The position numbers and the translations under genes were made by a program. A DNA stretch of 64,000 nucleotides from Pezizomycotina sp. ARF18 (Eukaryota; Ascomycota), in the NCBI GenBank assembly GCA_002224055.1, contig AZLU01000150.1:36349-100348 (forward strand), given 5' to 3'. Positions 10,886 to 23,229 of the stretch are shown here, piece by piece (position 1 is the first letter of the stretch; each line of letters begins with the position of its first letter). The notes beneath the pieces are model-generated. The model was not told where the DNA came from. It was given only the letters and a program-made list of their open reading frames with translations, and made no database searches.

Positions 10886-12516
10886 TCATTGTCGTGCTCC
10901 TGATGAGCCCCGAAGAATACTGCGATTGTGTCCTGTGGGCCTCCCGCCAACGTTGCCAGGCGCCGTGTGTCGGTTCCAAAGCACCGGTAAGCACGCACCG
11001 ACCATTACCCCCGTTGCTTCCCCGATCGCGAAGACGGACGACCTCTCGTAGCCAAGGTTGTCGTTGTCTAGGTTTGAGTCTCGAAGTACGAGGATAGCTT
11101 GTATCGCGCGACCGAGACTGATCAAAAAGGTACTAAATACAACAAATATCAGTTAGAACTCCCCCATTCTCTCTGCTCTGGGGTTACTATTCTTACATTA
11201 ATCCAAACCCAAAGAGCGCATACAGCTCCCTCCTCTTCCACCGCGGTATGCAGCTCATCCTAAACACCAAAAACGGCAACGCAAAAACGAAAAGGTCGAA
11301 CACGGCACTTGCGCAGGATCCCACGAGTACATGATGTACGTGATATCCTGGCCGTTGACGAGGTACTTGCAGCGGAAGTTATCGGGCAACGATGCGTCGA
11401 AGCCCGCGAAGAGGTATCCCGGTGGCCAGCATGGTATACCGTTATATAATCTATCGGAATAGTCGCAAGTATCATGAATATTGCGGCGGCATCGATCGCG
11501 ATGCGGACGTTGCGTACCTCTCGTGATGCGCTAAGGCGGCGGAACGTCCAGAGGATCGAGAGGCGGGCGAGGGTGGCTTGGATGGGGATGATGAGCCAAT
11601 GGACGTTGCTCGTCATCTAGAAAAAAGAAAAAGGTGAGCAATCCCTGCAAGGTAGTCGGTTGTACCATTTGCCTGCCAGGAAAATGCTTCTTGCCATGTG
11701 AAGCGTATCGCCCCAGATCTGGAACTTTGCGCTGTACGCGAACGGTTGCCGCTTAGCGTACCAAGCGAGCGACATGTTGTTCACGTAGTTTGCTGTTCGT
11801 GAAGGGAATTAGTACAGATTTCGACATTTCGAATCCCAATGAAAACATATTCTGGGAGGAATGCGCACATATCATGAAGCTTATATCGGTGCAAAGTCCT
11901 GCTAGCTGACGAATCCCACGCATGTTAGCCTGAGACGTGGCAAAGGAAACCACAGTGAGAATATAACTGATAAATGGTCGTTGCTAGACGAAACGGCTAG
12001 TGCTATCCTACCAATGCGAGTAATATAAGCCCTGTATATCTTGATATTAGCCACAGGTCGACGCAAAAGCGAACTTGTGAGGTAGAGTCAGGGAAAAAAA
12101 AAAAAATACTCCGCACTAACAGTCATCCACAAAAAAGTGCTTCAAGACAACCCTTCGCACGTACAGCTTGGCCAAGACGGCGACAATCCAATTACCGTTA
12201 AAAGGCCCGCGATAGCCATGAGCGCTTTAGAGCCCCGTTCCAATGCTGGTCCTCCGATATATGTGGACCATACCCGCCACTGTAACGGGTGTATTCCCTC
12301 CCATGAACAGTGTGCCACTCGTCGAACATGCCATCCCATTACCATCCTCGGTACGACCACCTCCATGGACTTGTTAGCAAACTCCGTCACGATGATATTG
12401 CTGAAGTTGTAAACGAGACTGCCATTTTCCTCCCTGCCGCCCGATACGGATATGGAGCCGTTGCCGAAGATGTCGATTATTACGCCGGTGAAGTTGAAAT
12501 GCATAACTTTGCCCAA
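10886..12516 (-). CDS. rhodopsin-domain-like 7TM membrane protein (PTH11/SAT-like)
   Basis: The N-terminus (12516 downward) is extracellular in style, with several N-x-S/T sites (NFT, NGS, NFS, NKS), followed by a hydrophobic stretch ALMAIAGLLTVIGL. Later pieces carry ATSQAN, IIPIQATLARLSILWTFRRLS, a Cys-containing loop (CWPPGYLFAGFDAS), DLFVFALPFLVF, then ISLGRAIQAILVLRDSN and VFAIGEATGVMVGACLPVL. The order of transmembrane segments and the last motif (normally ACLPxLRP) resemble the fungal rhodopsin-domain family of plasma-membrane sensors. One intron is clear: 11196-11133 (GTAAGA to TTTAG), phase 2, joining FGL to ITFLISLGRA. At least one more lies between 12150 and 12000. Frame shifts near 11440 and in the tail leave the exact C-terminus uncertain; it may extend to 10767. 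Confidence 0.6.
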
Positions 12517-12845
12517 GGCGCAAACAGCGCCGCCCGGGGGAATAAAAAGGAAAGGAGAAAAATACAGAACGGTTCGCGTCCCCCTGTTGGTGGTAGATGC
12601 CGGCTAGATAACAAAAACAACGAGCCCGCTTAGGGGGTCTAGGACAAGGGGGAACAAGGGAGACAGGAGGAAGGGATCCCTGTATTTATTAACTTATAAA
12701 ATATTTCTAGAACCGCCTCAAGGATCAGTTTTCTATCTTTTGCCGTATCAACGAGCCGCGGCGTGGCGAAGGTCTGGAGAATTTTTGCTGCAATGACCCC
12801 CATCTTTCAGTATCCAATCGTGGGCAAGTTCCCAAGCAATTTAAG

Positions 12846-13278
12846 CTACCTTATACCGGGTTGGGAAGGGATTCCGCCCGAAAGGATACTTCGAGTAAAT
12901 CTGCCGACGCCACCCGGTAGAACCTGGAAATAATCAGACCGAATATCGTATGGCTCATCGAATAGCCCTGCGCGTGGGGAAACAAAATGACGGCGGCGAA
13001 ATGATCCCATGTTAGGCAATAAGTTTCTGTGAAGATTCCCCCGCGAACGGTTCTGAGGTGTATAGTGGGTCGGTGAATATGGATAAGGCTTTTTGGACTG
13101 CCTCAAACGGTTGGGGGGTACCAGTGGAGACCCGGTTAAATAACAAGAATTTGCGGAGCTCCAACTTCCGGCTGAAAAATTTCGGGAAGTTTCCCAAAAC
13201 ATTCAATGAGCCATGGCTCTGGTATAGCCCTATGTTGTGTTCCACGATAAAGTCGCGTAGGTATGATGCCCTGATCAA
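12846..13278 (-). CDS. possible hypothetical protein, fragmentary
   Basis: The frame from 13278 gives 88 residues (MIRASYLRDFIVEHNIGLYQ...). A second frame on the same strand, 13202-12846, overlaps it. Composition is gene-like and GC is higher than the flanks, but there is no domain, signal or intron. The opposite strand also has an open frame of similar length, so even the strand is uncertain. Confidence 0.25.
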
Positions 13279-13480
13279 AATAGATATACAACTTCCGACG
13301 AAGTGTATCTCGAGTAGGATAGAGGAAAGCTAAGATAAGAATATAAATATATTTTTTCGGAACACGCAGAGATTTTTTGGCGAGTAATTTTCAAATTTCT
13401 ATGGCTTGAGGTGTTGTTTGAGAGTTTGGCAGTGCATTAAAGCCGACCGAGGAGTGGATTAACGGATAGCATCCCGCACG

Positions 13481-13506
13481 CTCTCTCTCTCTCTCTCTCT
13501 CTCTCT
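13481..13506. repeat. (CT)n microsatellite
   Basis: Thirteen CT units. Confidence 0.95.
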
Positions 13507-14857
13507 AATCGGTTTCAAATCAGCGGCGTGACATGCTAAAAATGCCATGAACACTCGCAAAGGATTGAATGCTCAAAGCGAAGAAGGGAGAGCTCCGCAA
13601 GAGGTACTGGAATGGTCCGAGCCTAACTTTTTCGAGGGTTGGAAGCTCCCGATATCGCCTTTGTATCTTAGGCCCAAAATATAGATTCAGTACAGGAGCT
13701 GATTCTGTATAAATCCCCATCGTGATCTACTGAAACCCCATATATTCAGGCGGATCAATTTTTGGCCCGTGGGACTTGGGAATAGGCCAGGATTCCCAAT
13801 GAGTGTTGCGGGGTGCGGTGTCGAAAAGTTCTCCAAATATATATATATAACCAAAAAGAAAGCAAGAAAAAAAAAGGAAGGAAAGGCGAGCAGCAAGGAT
13901 TAAACCTCCTTTTCTACTCACTATAAACTATTCGTCGAAAAAAAATTTTAAATTTGCAGCGGGCGCTAGCATATCTAACTAAGTACTTCTGTAGTTATCT
14001 CTGTGCGGTGCTGGAAAAAGTCTTCAAGTTGAAAGGAATATCTTGAACTAAACCTAAATGAGCTATAACGGACATTTGCAATAACTGGCCGTGCCCCAAA
14101 CCTGTCGAACAGAGGGGAAAACGACATGCAAAGACGAGAAGGCTTCGTGGAATGAACAAAAGGGAAAAAGTCATACACAATACTAGAAAGTTACTTGGGA
14201 ACATGTGGGATATTGTTTACTCTCCAGGTAACGCAATTGACTTACCTGAGGCTTTGGAGACGTCTTTTCTTGATGATTCCCAGTTCAATTAAATATCTTA
14301 TACTATTAGCGGGGCCCGGGGATAAATCTAAGAGCATCTATATCTCAAAGAATAAAGAATAATGCATTGTAATTTTTACTACACGGAATAATACCCAAAA
14401 GGAGAGTGATAGCTCTCTGGGCATCCGTCAATCCTCAAATTTTTAATAAAAGAAGGTCGCTTCAAGGCCAGCGACAGGATTTGCTCATAAAAATTAAATA
14501 TAATTGATCAGGAGGAATATACATAGAAAGACTAGTTAATGGTTTAGAAGCTGTACTAATGTTCAAAGACCGGAATCGAAACATAAAGGACTCCTGTCGC
14601 TTCATGATATTTTTCTTCTCCTTCATATTTTTCGTGGGTACCCTGATATCTCCTCCCAAGCTCTCCTGCTGGTGTAAACAATGCATAAGTATAAGGGTAC
14701 AGGATCATACAAGTGACAGTTACGAAAAAGGGCAGTTTAAACATTTTTTAAAAAGAAATCAAAGAGAGAAAAGATCAAAGCCACTCCCAATGAAAAAAAA
14801 ATACCGTTTCTCAAGGGCTTGGGAACTGTAATAAAACGTATGAATACCGATAAATAC
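13507..14857. other. intergenic, no gene seen
   Basis: Low-GC DNA with only short shadow frames. It holds one minus-strand copy of the dispersed TTTTYYAGCACCGC repeat at 14004-14032. Confidence 0.45.
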
Positions 14858-16278
14858 CTATCCTTTTCCCGCCGCCGTTGCAATAAAGTCTCCCTTTTCA
14901 GTGAACCTTCCCCCTTGTTCTTCCTCTTCCTCATCACCCTTCCACGGGCACTCGCATTCCTTGACAAGGTGAAAGAACAAAGCCCCACGTTTCAGTTTAT
15001 TCTCGCAGGACGGACACTTGACACCGCCGTTGCCATCATTATCAGTCGAAATGACATGCTTCGCGCGCTCAAACTGCTTGCGTCCCAAGGGCGTCCCGAG
15101 AAGATCCGCCAGCGAGCTCGTTTTGATCCCCTTGGCAGTCGCCTTTTCTTCGTAGTGACTCTCCAACATATCCAACCTCAAACTGAACCCGCGTACCTCC
15201 TCCATAATCTCCTCAAGCTGTTCCCTCACACACTCATTCTGCTTGAGTAACTGCAAACAGAGACCCTCAAGGGTACCGATCCCGTTGTCGTTCTCCGGCT
15301 GCAGAGTATCGAGACTCTGCTGGACGTCGGAAACGGTGCTGTTGAGAGATTTCAGGAGGATCTGTTCTGCGTGCAGGCGTACCCGCAGTTTTGGTATTGG
15401 AGGAAGAGGTTGTTCTGCATGAGGTTGACGGGCGGGGTGGGGTTGCTGGAATCGATGTCGATGAGGAGGCCTGGGTTAGGGGAGCTTGTTGGGGTCTGAT
15501 TGTTCTTGCTGCTGTTGTTGCGGTTGGACGGTCGGGCGGAGGACTGGTAGGTTTGTCATTGGCTGTGTATCTTCGTCGAGGAGCGAGGGTGGAATATTGC
15601 TGACGATGGTGTTTGAAGTAGTCTGATTATTCTGGTTGGAAGCGATAGGCTGTGGATTTTTCCTGGAAAAATCAATGAGGTTACGTTCGATAGCAGCAGG
15701 AATCGTCGAAGTTTCCGTCTTCGTATTCTTTTCAGTTTTGTTATGGTCCGTAGCGTCGTTGTTTTCGTCATCCTCAGTATCGTGCGATGCCATCATCGAC
15801 GTCTCAGTAGTCTTATTCCTCCGCTTCAAGTGCGGCGGCGTACTCTTCCCATCCCTCAAAACGGGTTCAACCGCAGCCACCGCCTCCTTCCCTTCTTCCT
15901 CCTTCTTCCCGTCCTCCTTCCCATCCTCCTTCGGCACTTCCAGAAGCTTCCTAACCGGACGAACCGTAACCTTCCTATCCTCCATGAACTTCTTCCACGG
16001 TCTCGTGAGGGGGAGCCGAGCTGCTGCCTTCTGATTTCCTTCTGGATCGCGGTACGGTGAGTTTCAGGGCACTCCTGGGTGCGGTGCTCGGAAGTCTTCC
16101 AGCAGTTCCAGCAGGTGTGGTCTCGCAGGAACTGGCGATAGGCTTCGTTCGGTATGGGGACGTTGAGCTTTTGACGGAGTCGCTCTTTATCGGCGACGTG
16201 GATCGTGGGCTCGCGGCAGTCGCCTGGGTGCGTTTTCCAGCAGTTCCAGCAGAGTTCGGGGACGCCTTCCAGCGGCAT
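14858..16278 (-). CDS. paired zinc-knuckle / coiled-coil protein ZK1
   Basis: About 470 residues. The ATG at 16278 leads within nine residues to a first knuckle CWNCWKTHPGDC (compressed: C-x2-C-x3-H-x3-C). A linker with KERLRQKLNVPIPNEAYRQF and a second knuckle CWNCWKTSEHRTQEC (C-x2-C-x5-H-x4-C) follow. After a frame shift near 16010 comes the family linker signature RPWKKFMEDR, then a K/E-, N/T- and Q-rich disordered middle. A long coiled coil (AEQILLKSLNSTV ... QLLKQNECVREQLEEIMEEV) ends in RLDMLE. A last C2HC-like finger follows: CPSC, then FFHLVKEC. Frame shifts near 16010 and 15480 are needed. Architecture suggests a nucleic-acid-binding, self-associating protein; no characterised homologue is known to me. 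Paralogues lie at 26.8, 28.3, 33.4, 46.6 and 54.8 kb. Confidence 0.75.
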
Positions 16279-16806
16279 ACTTGCCGGAAATTGAGGTAAA
16301 GGGGATATATAAGTGATGGAAGGAGACGGATTGATATTATAATTGAATATATTAAGAGGAGACTAAGCGACGAGAAGGGTTGATTGGAGAAGGAAAAGAT
16401 GTTAATGGTTTACTTTGTATTTCTTTGTTTGCTTCTCGGGCTCGATTCGATTTACTTGTAAATAGCGGGGAATTGGCAGGAGGTGGTAAAAGGTGAGAGA
16501 AATTCGAAAATAATAAGGCAAAAAGAAAAAATTACGTTATTCAAAGAAAATGAGAAGGAGAATTCGATATGCGCACCTCTAACAGTAACAAGCGCCACCG
16601 TTGAGTCCGTATGCTCCCTCAGGGTATATTTATCATAAGTACAGTTATTTGTTAGAGACGAGCGGGTTTACCAGGCGAAATCTCTTGTGTTTCGGGGTTT
16701 TCTCAAAACCAGCTGTCTCTCCAAATAAATAAAGACACAGAGCACAATCATATTCGCACGATCAGTCGTATTTGAAGACTAAAGTTTGTAAAACATTTTA
16801 AGATGG

Positions 16807-17937
16807 TCATATGGCCGGTGGCTCTTCAATGCGATACGCTGGTGGAGTAATCCGATACGGCCATCGAAACACACTACGTCTCCCTTCGTGCGCGCGTATC
16901 CAATCGTCCTGCAGAGGACCGATCCGCACATCTGTAACACTGAAACTTCCAAACTCCGATGGAACGTTCACGGAGACCGACCCGCGCGTTAAGATCCCGT
17001 CGGGCCCTGCCTCCGGCACTTCTAGCGCCGGACACCTCTCAACATCGCCACGCCTGCGTCTGGAATTCCTTACCAAATTTACAATAAGACGGAAAACGGA
17101 GCGCGAGCGAGCTAATTCCCGAAAGAGGCCGTATAACCTCTGCGGGCGCGTACGCGAGTTGTTGGGAGCAAGCTACGGAGAGACTTATGTGTATCTCGAT
17201 GCCGTGTCTGTGCGCGGTGGATAGATCGCAGACGGCTTTGAGGAGTCGGGCTAGCGTTCGCAGCGTCCCGTTTTCTAGTTCAGCGGTATTAGACGTTATA
17301 AAGCCCATCACGCGGACCGCACGTAATTTCGGCGTTGCGGAACGCGCTAGGATATTCGGAAGCACGTCTTCCACAAACCTAGCTACAGCACATACTGCGC
17401 GGAGCCGTAGCTCGAGGACCATTCCTGTGTAGACAAATCGCGATATTCTCAACGGCGTGCAATACCTGCCCACCGAGCAACCCCAGCGAACCGCACACCG
17501 GATCCGGCGCCGACGGCCTAAACCGGCCCTCCAAGCTTTTTCATCCGCAATTGGAGGTGCTTGTACGCCGCGCTGTAGTAGTATCCGCAAGACATCTTGC
17601 GATTCCGACGAGTAATGACGCTAGGAATGTTACGCCGAGCGCTTCCCCGTTGCAGGGCCGGAGCGCGCCGTCATAGCAGCCGTGCTGGCTGCATCTGGTG
17701 TATCCCGGCGAGTACAGGTTTTACTTCGGGATCGTAAAACCGAACAGTTAGCGTTTTGAATATTAGCGGGGTTATGATGTCGCGGAGCCGGTTCGTTACG
17801 CCGCGGAGGTGTTTTTATGTCTCTCGGGTTCAGCTTGTCGAAGATATATATAGGAGCTCGGTGGGCAGCGCGTCGAGACTTGTGGTACGCTCCACCATTG
17901 CTGCGGATTCTCGAGTTCGTTGTCGCAGTATCTTCAT
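16807..17937 (-). CDS. F-box protein (FB2)
   Basis: The ATG at 17937 is followed about 20 residues in by an F-box: LDALPTELLY, then after a one-base shift IFDKLNPRDI, then after another shift GVTNRLRDIITPLIFKTLTV. The rest, about 300 residues in several frames, has no named repeat. One segment (VCDLSTAHRHGIEIHI) aligns with FB3 and FB4 as C-x-L-x(5-8)-[IV]-x-I-H-[IV], and GISSL matches KISSL in FB4. F-box proteins recruit substrates to SCF ubiquitin ligases. FB2 is divergently transcribed from FB3, with about 350 bp between the starts. Every frame change lies inside conserved sequence, so the gene may be intact in reality. Confidence 0.65.
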
Positions 17938-18288
17938 GTTGTGGGCGTTAATTGGAGAGCCTAAGTCCCGCGGTTGTTAAGAAAGGCCAGATGTTCGAAC
18001 CGAACCCATCGCTGGATTCTTCTGGTTAAATATCTTGAATCAATTCCTTGCTCATATCCTTGCTGTCTAACTTCATCGCCTGGAGATTTGGAATACACTG
18101 CCATGTATTAGGTGGTGGGGCACATCGCGAGGCTGAAAATTTGGCCCCAAAATTACGCGACGAGCTGAAAAACGACAAATAACACGAAAGGTGTTATGCC
18201 GGAGGATTTTGTCCTTAAATACCCCACGCGGCCCAGTTCTTGATATTCATCGCAAAAACTCACCAGCGACGACAGCGCGTCAGCAAGA

Positions 18289-19295
18289 ATGTTATTCACA
18301 CGGGGAAAAAGGACGGATTTAGCTCCGAAGGCCAGGATACTGGAACTACCTTATGAGCTGGTCATCGAGATTCTAGAATGGGTAAGCTTTGAGAAAAATC
18401 CCAGTGATACTCCGGGAGCGCGAGAGCGTACTCTTATGACGCGAGCTAAAAAGCCATCTCTCTACAGCTATCTAGAAAAGATCTCGGTTTGCTACGCAGA
18501 ACCTCCAAGCTCTTCAAGGATCTCACAGACCCATCTTCTTCCACAAGTGGAACTTCACCCTCGACGTCCCTGCGTCTACCGCTACTGCTCCACCACGAAC
18601 TCTGGTACTCAATCTACGACTCCCGCGGCGGCATCAAAGGAAAATGCCCCGCTACTGGATCATCCCCGCAATCCTGAGCTCCTACTTCCGCAAGGATCCA
18701 AACGCGTATTCCTCCTCGCCGCCGCGATTACTCGCGAACCCGTTCTTCAAAGCGCTCGATAGCACGGCGCTGCTGTGCTTACGATTATTAGCGACCTCAC
18801 GTTGCGTGTTCAGCCGTTAACCCGTATTCACCGGACGCGGGACTGAGACGCTGGGATTTGAGATTGCGAAATTTTATAAATTGCGCTTCCGCTGATTCTC
18901 AAGCAGATGAAGAGTCTGAAGAACGTGAGGGTGTACATGGCGGCGCATCCGCATATATACAAGGACTCTTCGGGCTTTTAACTGCCCTCTGCCATCTGTG
19001 CGGTTCTGAGGGGCTGGGAGTGAATATCCATGTTACGCTGATGGTGTCCGGGATTATTACGCTCCTTTGCACCATGCTTGACGGGTTTAAGGGATCTTGC
19101 TTCGCTAGAAGTAGAAATCTGGGAAAAAATGTGGATGAAACAGACCTTGCGGAATAATCTCATGCAGAGATTTCAGCGGTCGTTAGGAGGTCTCCGAAGC
19201 TCAGGATGCCGGACGATGTGGAAGCACTGTTTCGATTGCGCTCGTCGAAGACCATGATTGGGGTCGTGGGGAGGGAGAAGAGGAAGGGCTATTGA
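18289..19295 (+). CDS. F-box protein (FB3)
   Basis: The start at 18289 gives an F-box interrupted by a well-formed intron, 18382-18467 (GTAAGC to CTACAG, 86 bp, phase 0). Splicing joins LELPYELVIEILEW to LSRKDLGLLRRTSKLFKDL, a complete F-box core, which proves the intron. Downstream, in shifted frames, come IFFHKWNFTLDV, MKSLKNVRVYMAAHPHIY, LCHLCGSEGLGVNIHV and VVRRSPKLRMPDD, ending at the TGA 19293-19295. The IH and RSPKLR segments also occur in FB4, so FB2-FB4 are one subfamily. Frame shifts near 18530, 18780, 18975 and 19157. Expected role: substrate adaptor of an SCF ubiquitin ligase; the target is unknown. Confidence 0.7.
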
Positions 19296-19674
19296 TCATG
19301 AGTGGTTTTGTCGATTTATCGTGCTTTTAGATCGATTACTGCTATCGATGGAGGATCGGAATTGAGACTATACAATACTTCCTTGTTCAGTCTCATGGCT
19401 CTCGGTAAATAGTCGATGCAGTCTGATCTAAGATAACACATCTCAGTTCTAGTTTTTGTTCGTACATAACACGTAAGATCTCAAACGGATCGCGAGAATG
19501 AGGCTGAGGCTGCTGAGCTGTAAATCTATCGCCAAGGCTAAATTTGGTGATATTTTGGTAGAGCCTTACTGAAGGCCAGATCACGAAGATTGAATTTATA
19601 AATCACGAACAAGTGCCCTATTTCTTCTGAAACGTTAGATCAATAAATAGATAACGTATTTGCAAATAGTTAAG

Positions 19675-20898
19675 ATGTTCACGCTATCTAAACTTCTTCG
19701 ACGCGTCCCGCGGCTGCAGCAGCCAACTTCGAGAGTTGGCTCTTTATCCAATGAAAAGCAGGAACGGATACATCCACTCAGGATGGCTTCATTTCCAGTG
19801 CCTGCCTGCTGACCTCTTCTGGAGGTTTGTGATCATGTAAGTCTCTTCCTCAATTTGTTTATTCCCTTTTATATGGCAAATGAACTAACGATAATCCACC
19901 AATAGCTATCCGCCGCGACTTGAAATCTCTCCGCCTGGTCTGCAAGGAAACCAACGCTCTGGTAACCCTATTCTCTTCCGATGCGTAAAACTGTCGGTCT
20001 CAATCCCCGAATCCTACACTTCTGCGGATACCACCGCTGGTTCTACATTACCGGACGAGCGAACAGCTCCGCCCGCAAACATGCGACGGCAAATTCAAAA
20101 GTCCAGCGAATAAGGAAAAGTCGTAGCGACGAATTGTCCGTTTTGACGAAGTCCTACAGGGCTTTCCCTGCGACATCTTCAGTCCGCGGGGGAGAAACAG
20201 GACGAATCCGATCCTAGAACCGCTGCGGAAATCGGTTAAGAGCGATTGGTTGGAGGTATACTGGCGCACGCGCAGCTGCTGACGATTACGGTGCCGCCGC
20301 TGGAGCAGAGCTACACGGTTGGTCGTACGGCGACGGTTCGTAGACTCGCTCGATACCTCGCGGAAATATCTCAGCGTAATTCCTAAGGTTATCTCGGCAG
20401 CGAATGGATTGAGAAGGCTCAACGTCAAATTGCACCTGAAGAAGTATATGGACACTGGCTCGTCTTTATTTCCCGAGTTGTTCCGTTCCCTCTGCGAGCT
20501 CGTCGATGGCGACTCCGTGCAGATCCACATTGCGGCGGTCCTGAAACTGAACAGGCGACGCAGATAGACATCCTCCGATCGCTGTCGAAGATCTCATCGC
20601 TGAAGGCTAGCGCTACATACCGGATACGCGCCAGGCCTTAACCAAGAATTGCAGCGGTTGGTGGCTAGATCGCCGAAGTTACGGGCTTCGGGGGTAGTAT
20701 GCGAGCTCGTACGCGCCGGAGCATCCAACGTATAGTAATAGGGGTTTTTTGAACCTGGGAACGCGCGAGGAAATTGAAAACGAGTGGTTATTTGAGATAC
20801 GAAGGGAGGAGCTGCGGGCGCGGGAGAGGAGGATAAATTGCACCACATGTCACTGTATTGGAGCCGAATGCGGGTATGGCTACCGCCTCAGTATCTAA
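19675..20898 (+). CDS. F-box protein (FB4)
   Basis: The ATG at 19675 begins an Arg/Leu-rich leader. The F-box reads LPADL, then, after restoring one lost C in a CC, LEVCDH. An intron at 19837-19905 (GTAAGT donor, CTAAC branch point, AATAG acceptor, 69 bp) follows, then RRDLKSLRLVCKETNALV. Later segments include RFDEVLQGFPCDIF, ARYLAEISQR, LCELVDGDSVQIHI, KISSLKAS and LVARSPKLRASG, then a charged tail (EEIENEWLFEIRREELRA) with a CTTCHC cysteine cluster. It shares the IHI and RSPKLR signatures with FB2/FB3. Several one-base frame changes. Likely SCF adaptor; substrate unknown. Confidence 0.65.
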
Positions 20899-21512
20899 TC
20901 CTTCCCCCGCGTCGTTAGGGCGGGAGGGCTGCGCGAATAGCTTTTTCTATGTTACGAAATTGACCTTATTACTGATATATGCTTTTAAATTCATCTCTGC
21001 ATCCGAGATGCGCCCCTGGTAGGAACTGAAATAACCATGGTCCACCCTCCCAAACATTTAAAACCGTCTGATACCGTCCGTCACTTGATAGTTAACAGTC
21101 TTCACGTTGGAGACGGGGGTTAAGATACTGTTATCATTTATCTGAAAGGCTTGGTAAATACAATTGGCATCGTGCTTTGAAAGACTTGAGTAAGGAACAA
21201 AATGACACGTCTCCTAAAACTCACTCATTGAGCAGCAAAAAAATAAAAAGAAGGTAGAAGAAGGTAAAAAGGATATTATAATAATGACATCAGTGATACC
21301 CTCGGTGAACCAAAGAATGAAGCGTGTGCCCAGTCCATTTTTTGTCAAGATGAAGGGTAATCCAAACCGGTTTACTGACCCAATTGCTGATGACGATTTT
21401 GCTGTCCAATCAAACCAATCAACATGGTGTTGGCGAAAGTTGTAGGCTCTTCGCCCGAGTCTCCGCATCGGCGGGTCCTTCTCGTATACAACGCGTTTGG
21501 TGGCTTGTTAAT
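20899..21512. other. intergenic, no gene seen
   Basis: No gene-like frame. An 84-codon minus-strand frame (21468-21214) has no support from composition or motifs. Confidence 0.45.
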
Positions 21513-21868
21513 TCAGATACAGCTTAAGATTATACAATTCTTGGATGTAAGAGATTCAATTATTTGACCCTTTCCTTTCAGTCGGACCACTTTCTTCATC
21601 TCAATTGCATCGCCTATCCTACTACTAACGATCTTAACATTAGCGCTTACTCCCTGAGCAGAAGAAGCCAATAAATCGTCATTGCGATTTTTCGCCAAGT
21701 CAGATCCTCCCATCTCACGTTCACAAGCCTCAGTCTAGGCCAAATAATCGCCACCTTCGCTGCGACCGAAGCCAAGACCAGTAGATCGCGTGATACATGA
21801 GGTTCATATCGGTTCTCGATGGCAAGATGGCTATGTATCAAATCCCCTAACTTATCGATATCCACCAT
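21513..21868 (-). CDS. possible small hypothetical protein
   Basis: A start at 21868 gives MVDIDKLGDLIHSHLAIENRYEPHV and a helical segment, then overlaps a second frame with VKIVSSRIGDAIEMKKVVRL. A one-base shift near 21700 would join them into about 115 residues. No domain, signal or intron is visible. Confidence 0.3.
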
Positions 21869-22112
21869 TATTGAAGTTTCTCACGTTTTAGAAATAGGTA
21901 TGTGCGCGCACGTCCACCGATCAACAATTGTGAAACGAGCTATCGACTCTGGTCACGCCGGGCGGCGGTCAATCGCGAAGATCGTCAGAAGGCCGGGGAA
22001 ATGTTGATTTGTGTTAGATCTTAGTGAAGATTCCGATTATCTCCTTGCGCAGAATATTTCTTTGGTGGGCGATTGTTGTATCTATAGATCTGAGAGTGGG
22101 GATGAAAAAGTG

Positions 22113-22120
22113 TATAAATA
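22113..22120 (+). promoter_or_regulatory. TATA box of SSP2
   Basis: TATAAATA, 172 bp upstream of the SSP2 start. Confidence 0.4.
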
Positions 22121-22291
22121 TCAGATCTTGATGACCTCCGACTTCTTCAAGGCATCAAACTGAAACCGCAAGCTTGTGCTTTCCATTAGATCGCTTCAAT
22201 CTAGTATCTTGCAAGTTCCAATCCGCCATATCGATATAACTACTACTCTTCTATACTACAAATCGAGAAAATAGCTTCCTCTTCCGTTAAG

Positions 22292-22663
22292 ATGAAGTTT
22301 CACTACGCTTTCCTCTTATTCTCCACCGCCGTCGGTCTCGCAGTGCAGCGCCGGACCCTCGAGCCAACGCCAACGCCAACGCCGTTGCAACGCCAACCAT
22401 GCTAATCTCGAGCAGCGTGCCCCGGATGACTCGGATGCAGAGAAGAAGAAGAAGCCTAAGAAATGCAAGAAGGGCTGGTGTACGTATTTATGATATATTT
22501 TTGCATACCTTTAACCATTGTGATATTTATCATATTGATTAAGACTCGTGCTAATGGTGCTTTTTTTTCATTCTTACTTAGCAATTTGCGAGGTGTATGC
22601 TGCCCACCCGGGCTTTGCGATGTGAATATTGGATGCATGTGCCTGTCGGGCTGCCCCGGATAA
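22292..22663 (+). CDS. small cysteine-rich secreted protein (SSP2)
   Basis: The ATG at 22292 gives a signal peptide (KFHYAFLLFSTAVGLA). A short pro-region spans an ACGCCA repeat where the frame changes by one base, then runs into an acidic/basic stretch (RAPDDSDAEKKKKPKKCKKG). An intron of about 104 bp at 22478-22581 ends in CTTAG. The donor that keeps the cysteine frame is GTGTAC, although a better-looking GTACGT lies two bases on. The second exon is dense in cysteine: CC-x4-C-x5-C-x-C-x3-C before the stop at 22663. With the two exon-1-side cysteines this makes eight. Family not recognised; the layout (signal peptide, pro-region with basic site, Cys-rich end) fits a processed antimicrobial or effector-type peptide. 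Confidence 0.55.
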
Positions 22664-22887
22664 TTGGCCTGTATCGTTTAGCTGATTGGCTGCTCATTCA
22701 GTGGGCGACTATCACTTTTGCTAACAATTGGGTCGTCCATGGGAATCGGGTAGACTGTTGCTGGCAACGAGGATCAATGTAATGGCAGAAGTCTAGGGAG
22801 AGAGGGTAGTTACCTCAGGTTCAATGCCCGCTTATGGCAAACTCTTATGTTCTTATTATTCTAGTCATCCAATATAAATCATACTCA

Positions 22888-23229
22888 CTAGGTCTTGCCG
22901 CACTTGAAAGGAGCGATGACGTAGTAACGGTAGTGATTACCTCGAAAATGGCGCTTACCGAGTGAACGCGGCTTTTTCGGATCTAAGCCGGCACGTTGCC
23001 AATTAAGGTAGGCTTTCCGTTATCAGTGACATCTATTATTGTATTTGACTACATTGTAAAGTTTCACCTCGTATATGCGTGGGAGCGGAGATTGCTCTGT
23101 TAAGATGTATGTTGCCTTTTCGTCAGCCTTGAGCCATGTCGAAGCTGAAAACCCGCACATTACCGGAACACGCAGCTGAACTTCGAGAAAACCCACATTG
23201 TCGCAGAACGTGCGTTGGAACGTCCTCAT
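22888..23229 (-). CDS. hypothetical protein beside retrotransposon insertion
   Basis: The ATG at 23229 gives about 112 residues if one shift near 23025 is allowed: FLEVQLRVPVMCGFSAS, IYEVKLYNVVKYNN, then TDNGKPTLIGNVP, and a basic end (KKPRSLGKRHFRGNHYRYYV) closing with FKCGKT and a stop at 22890-22888. Composition is convincingly protein-like but I recognise no family and see no signal peptide. Its start lies only 60 bp from the 3' LTR of the gag-only element, so its promoter was probably split by that insertion. Confidence 0.45.
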
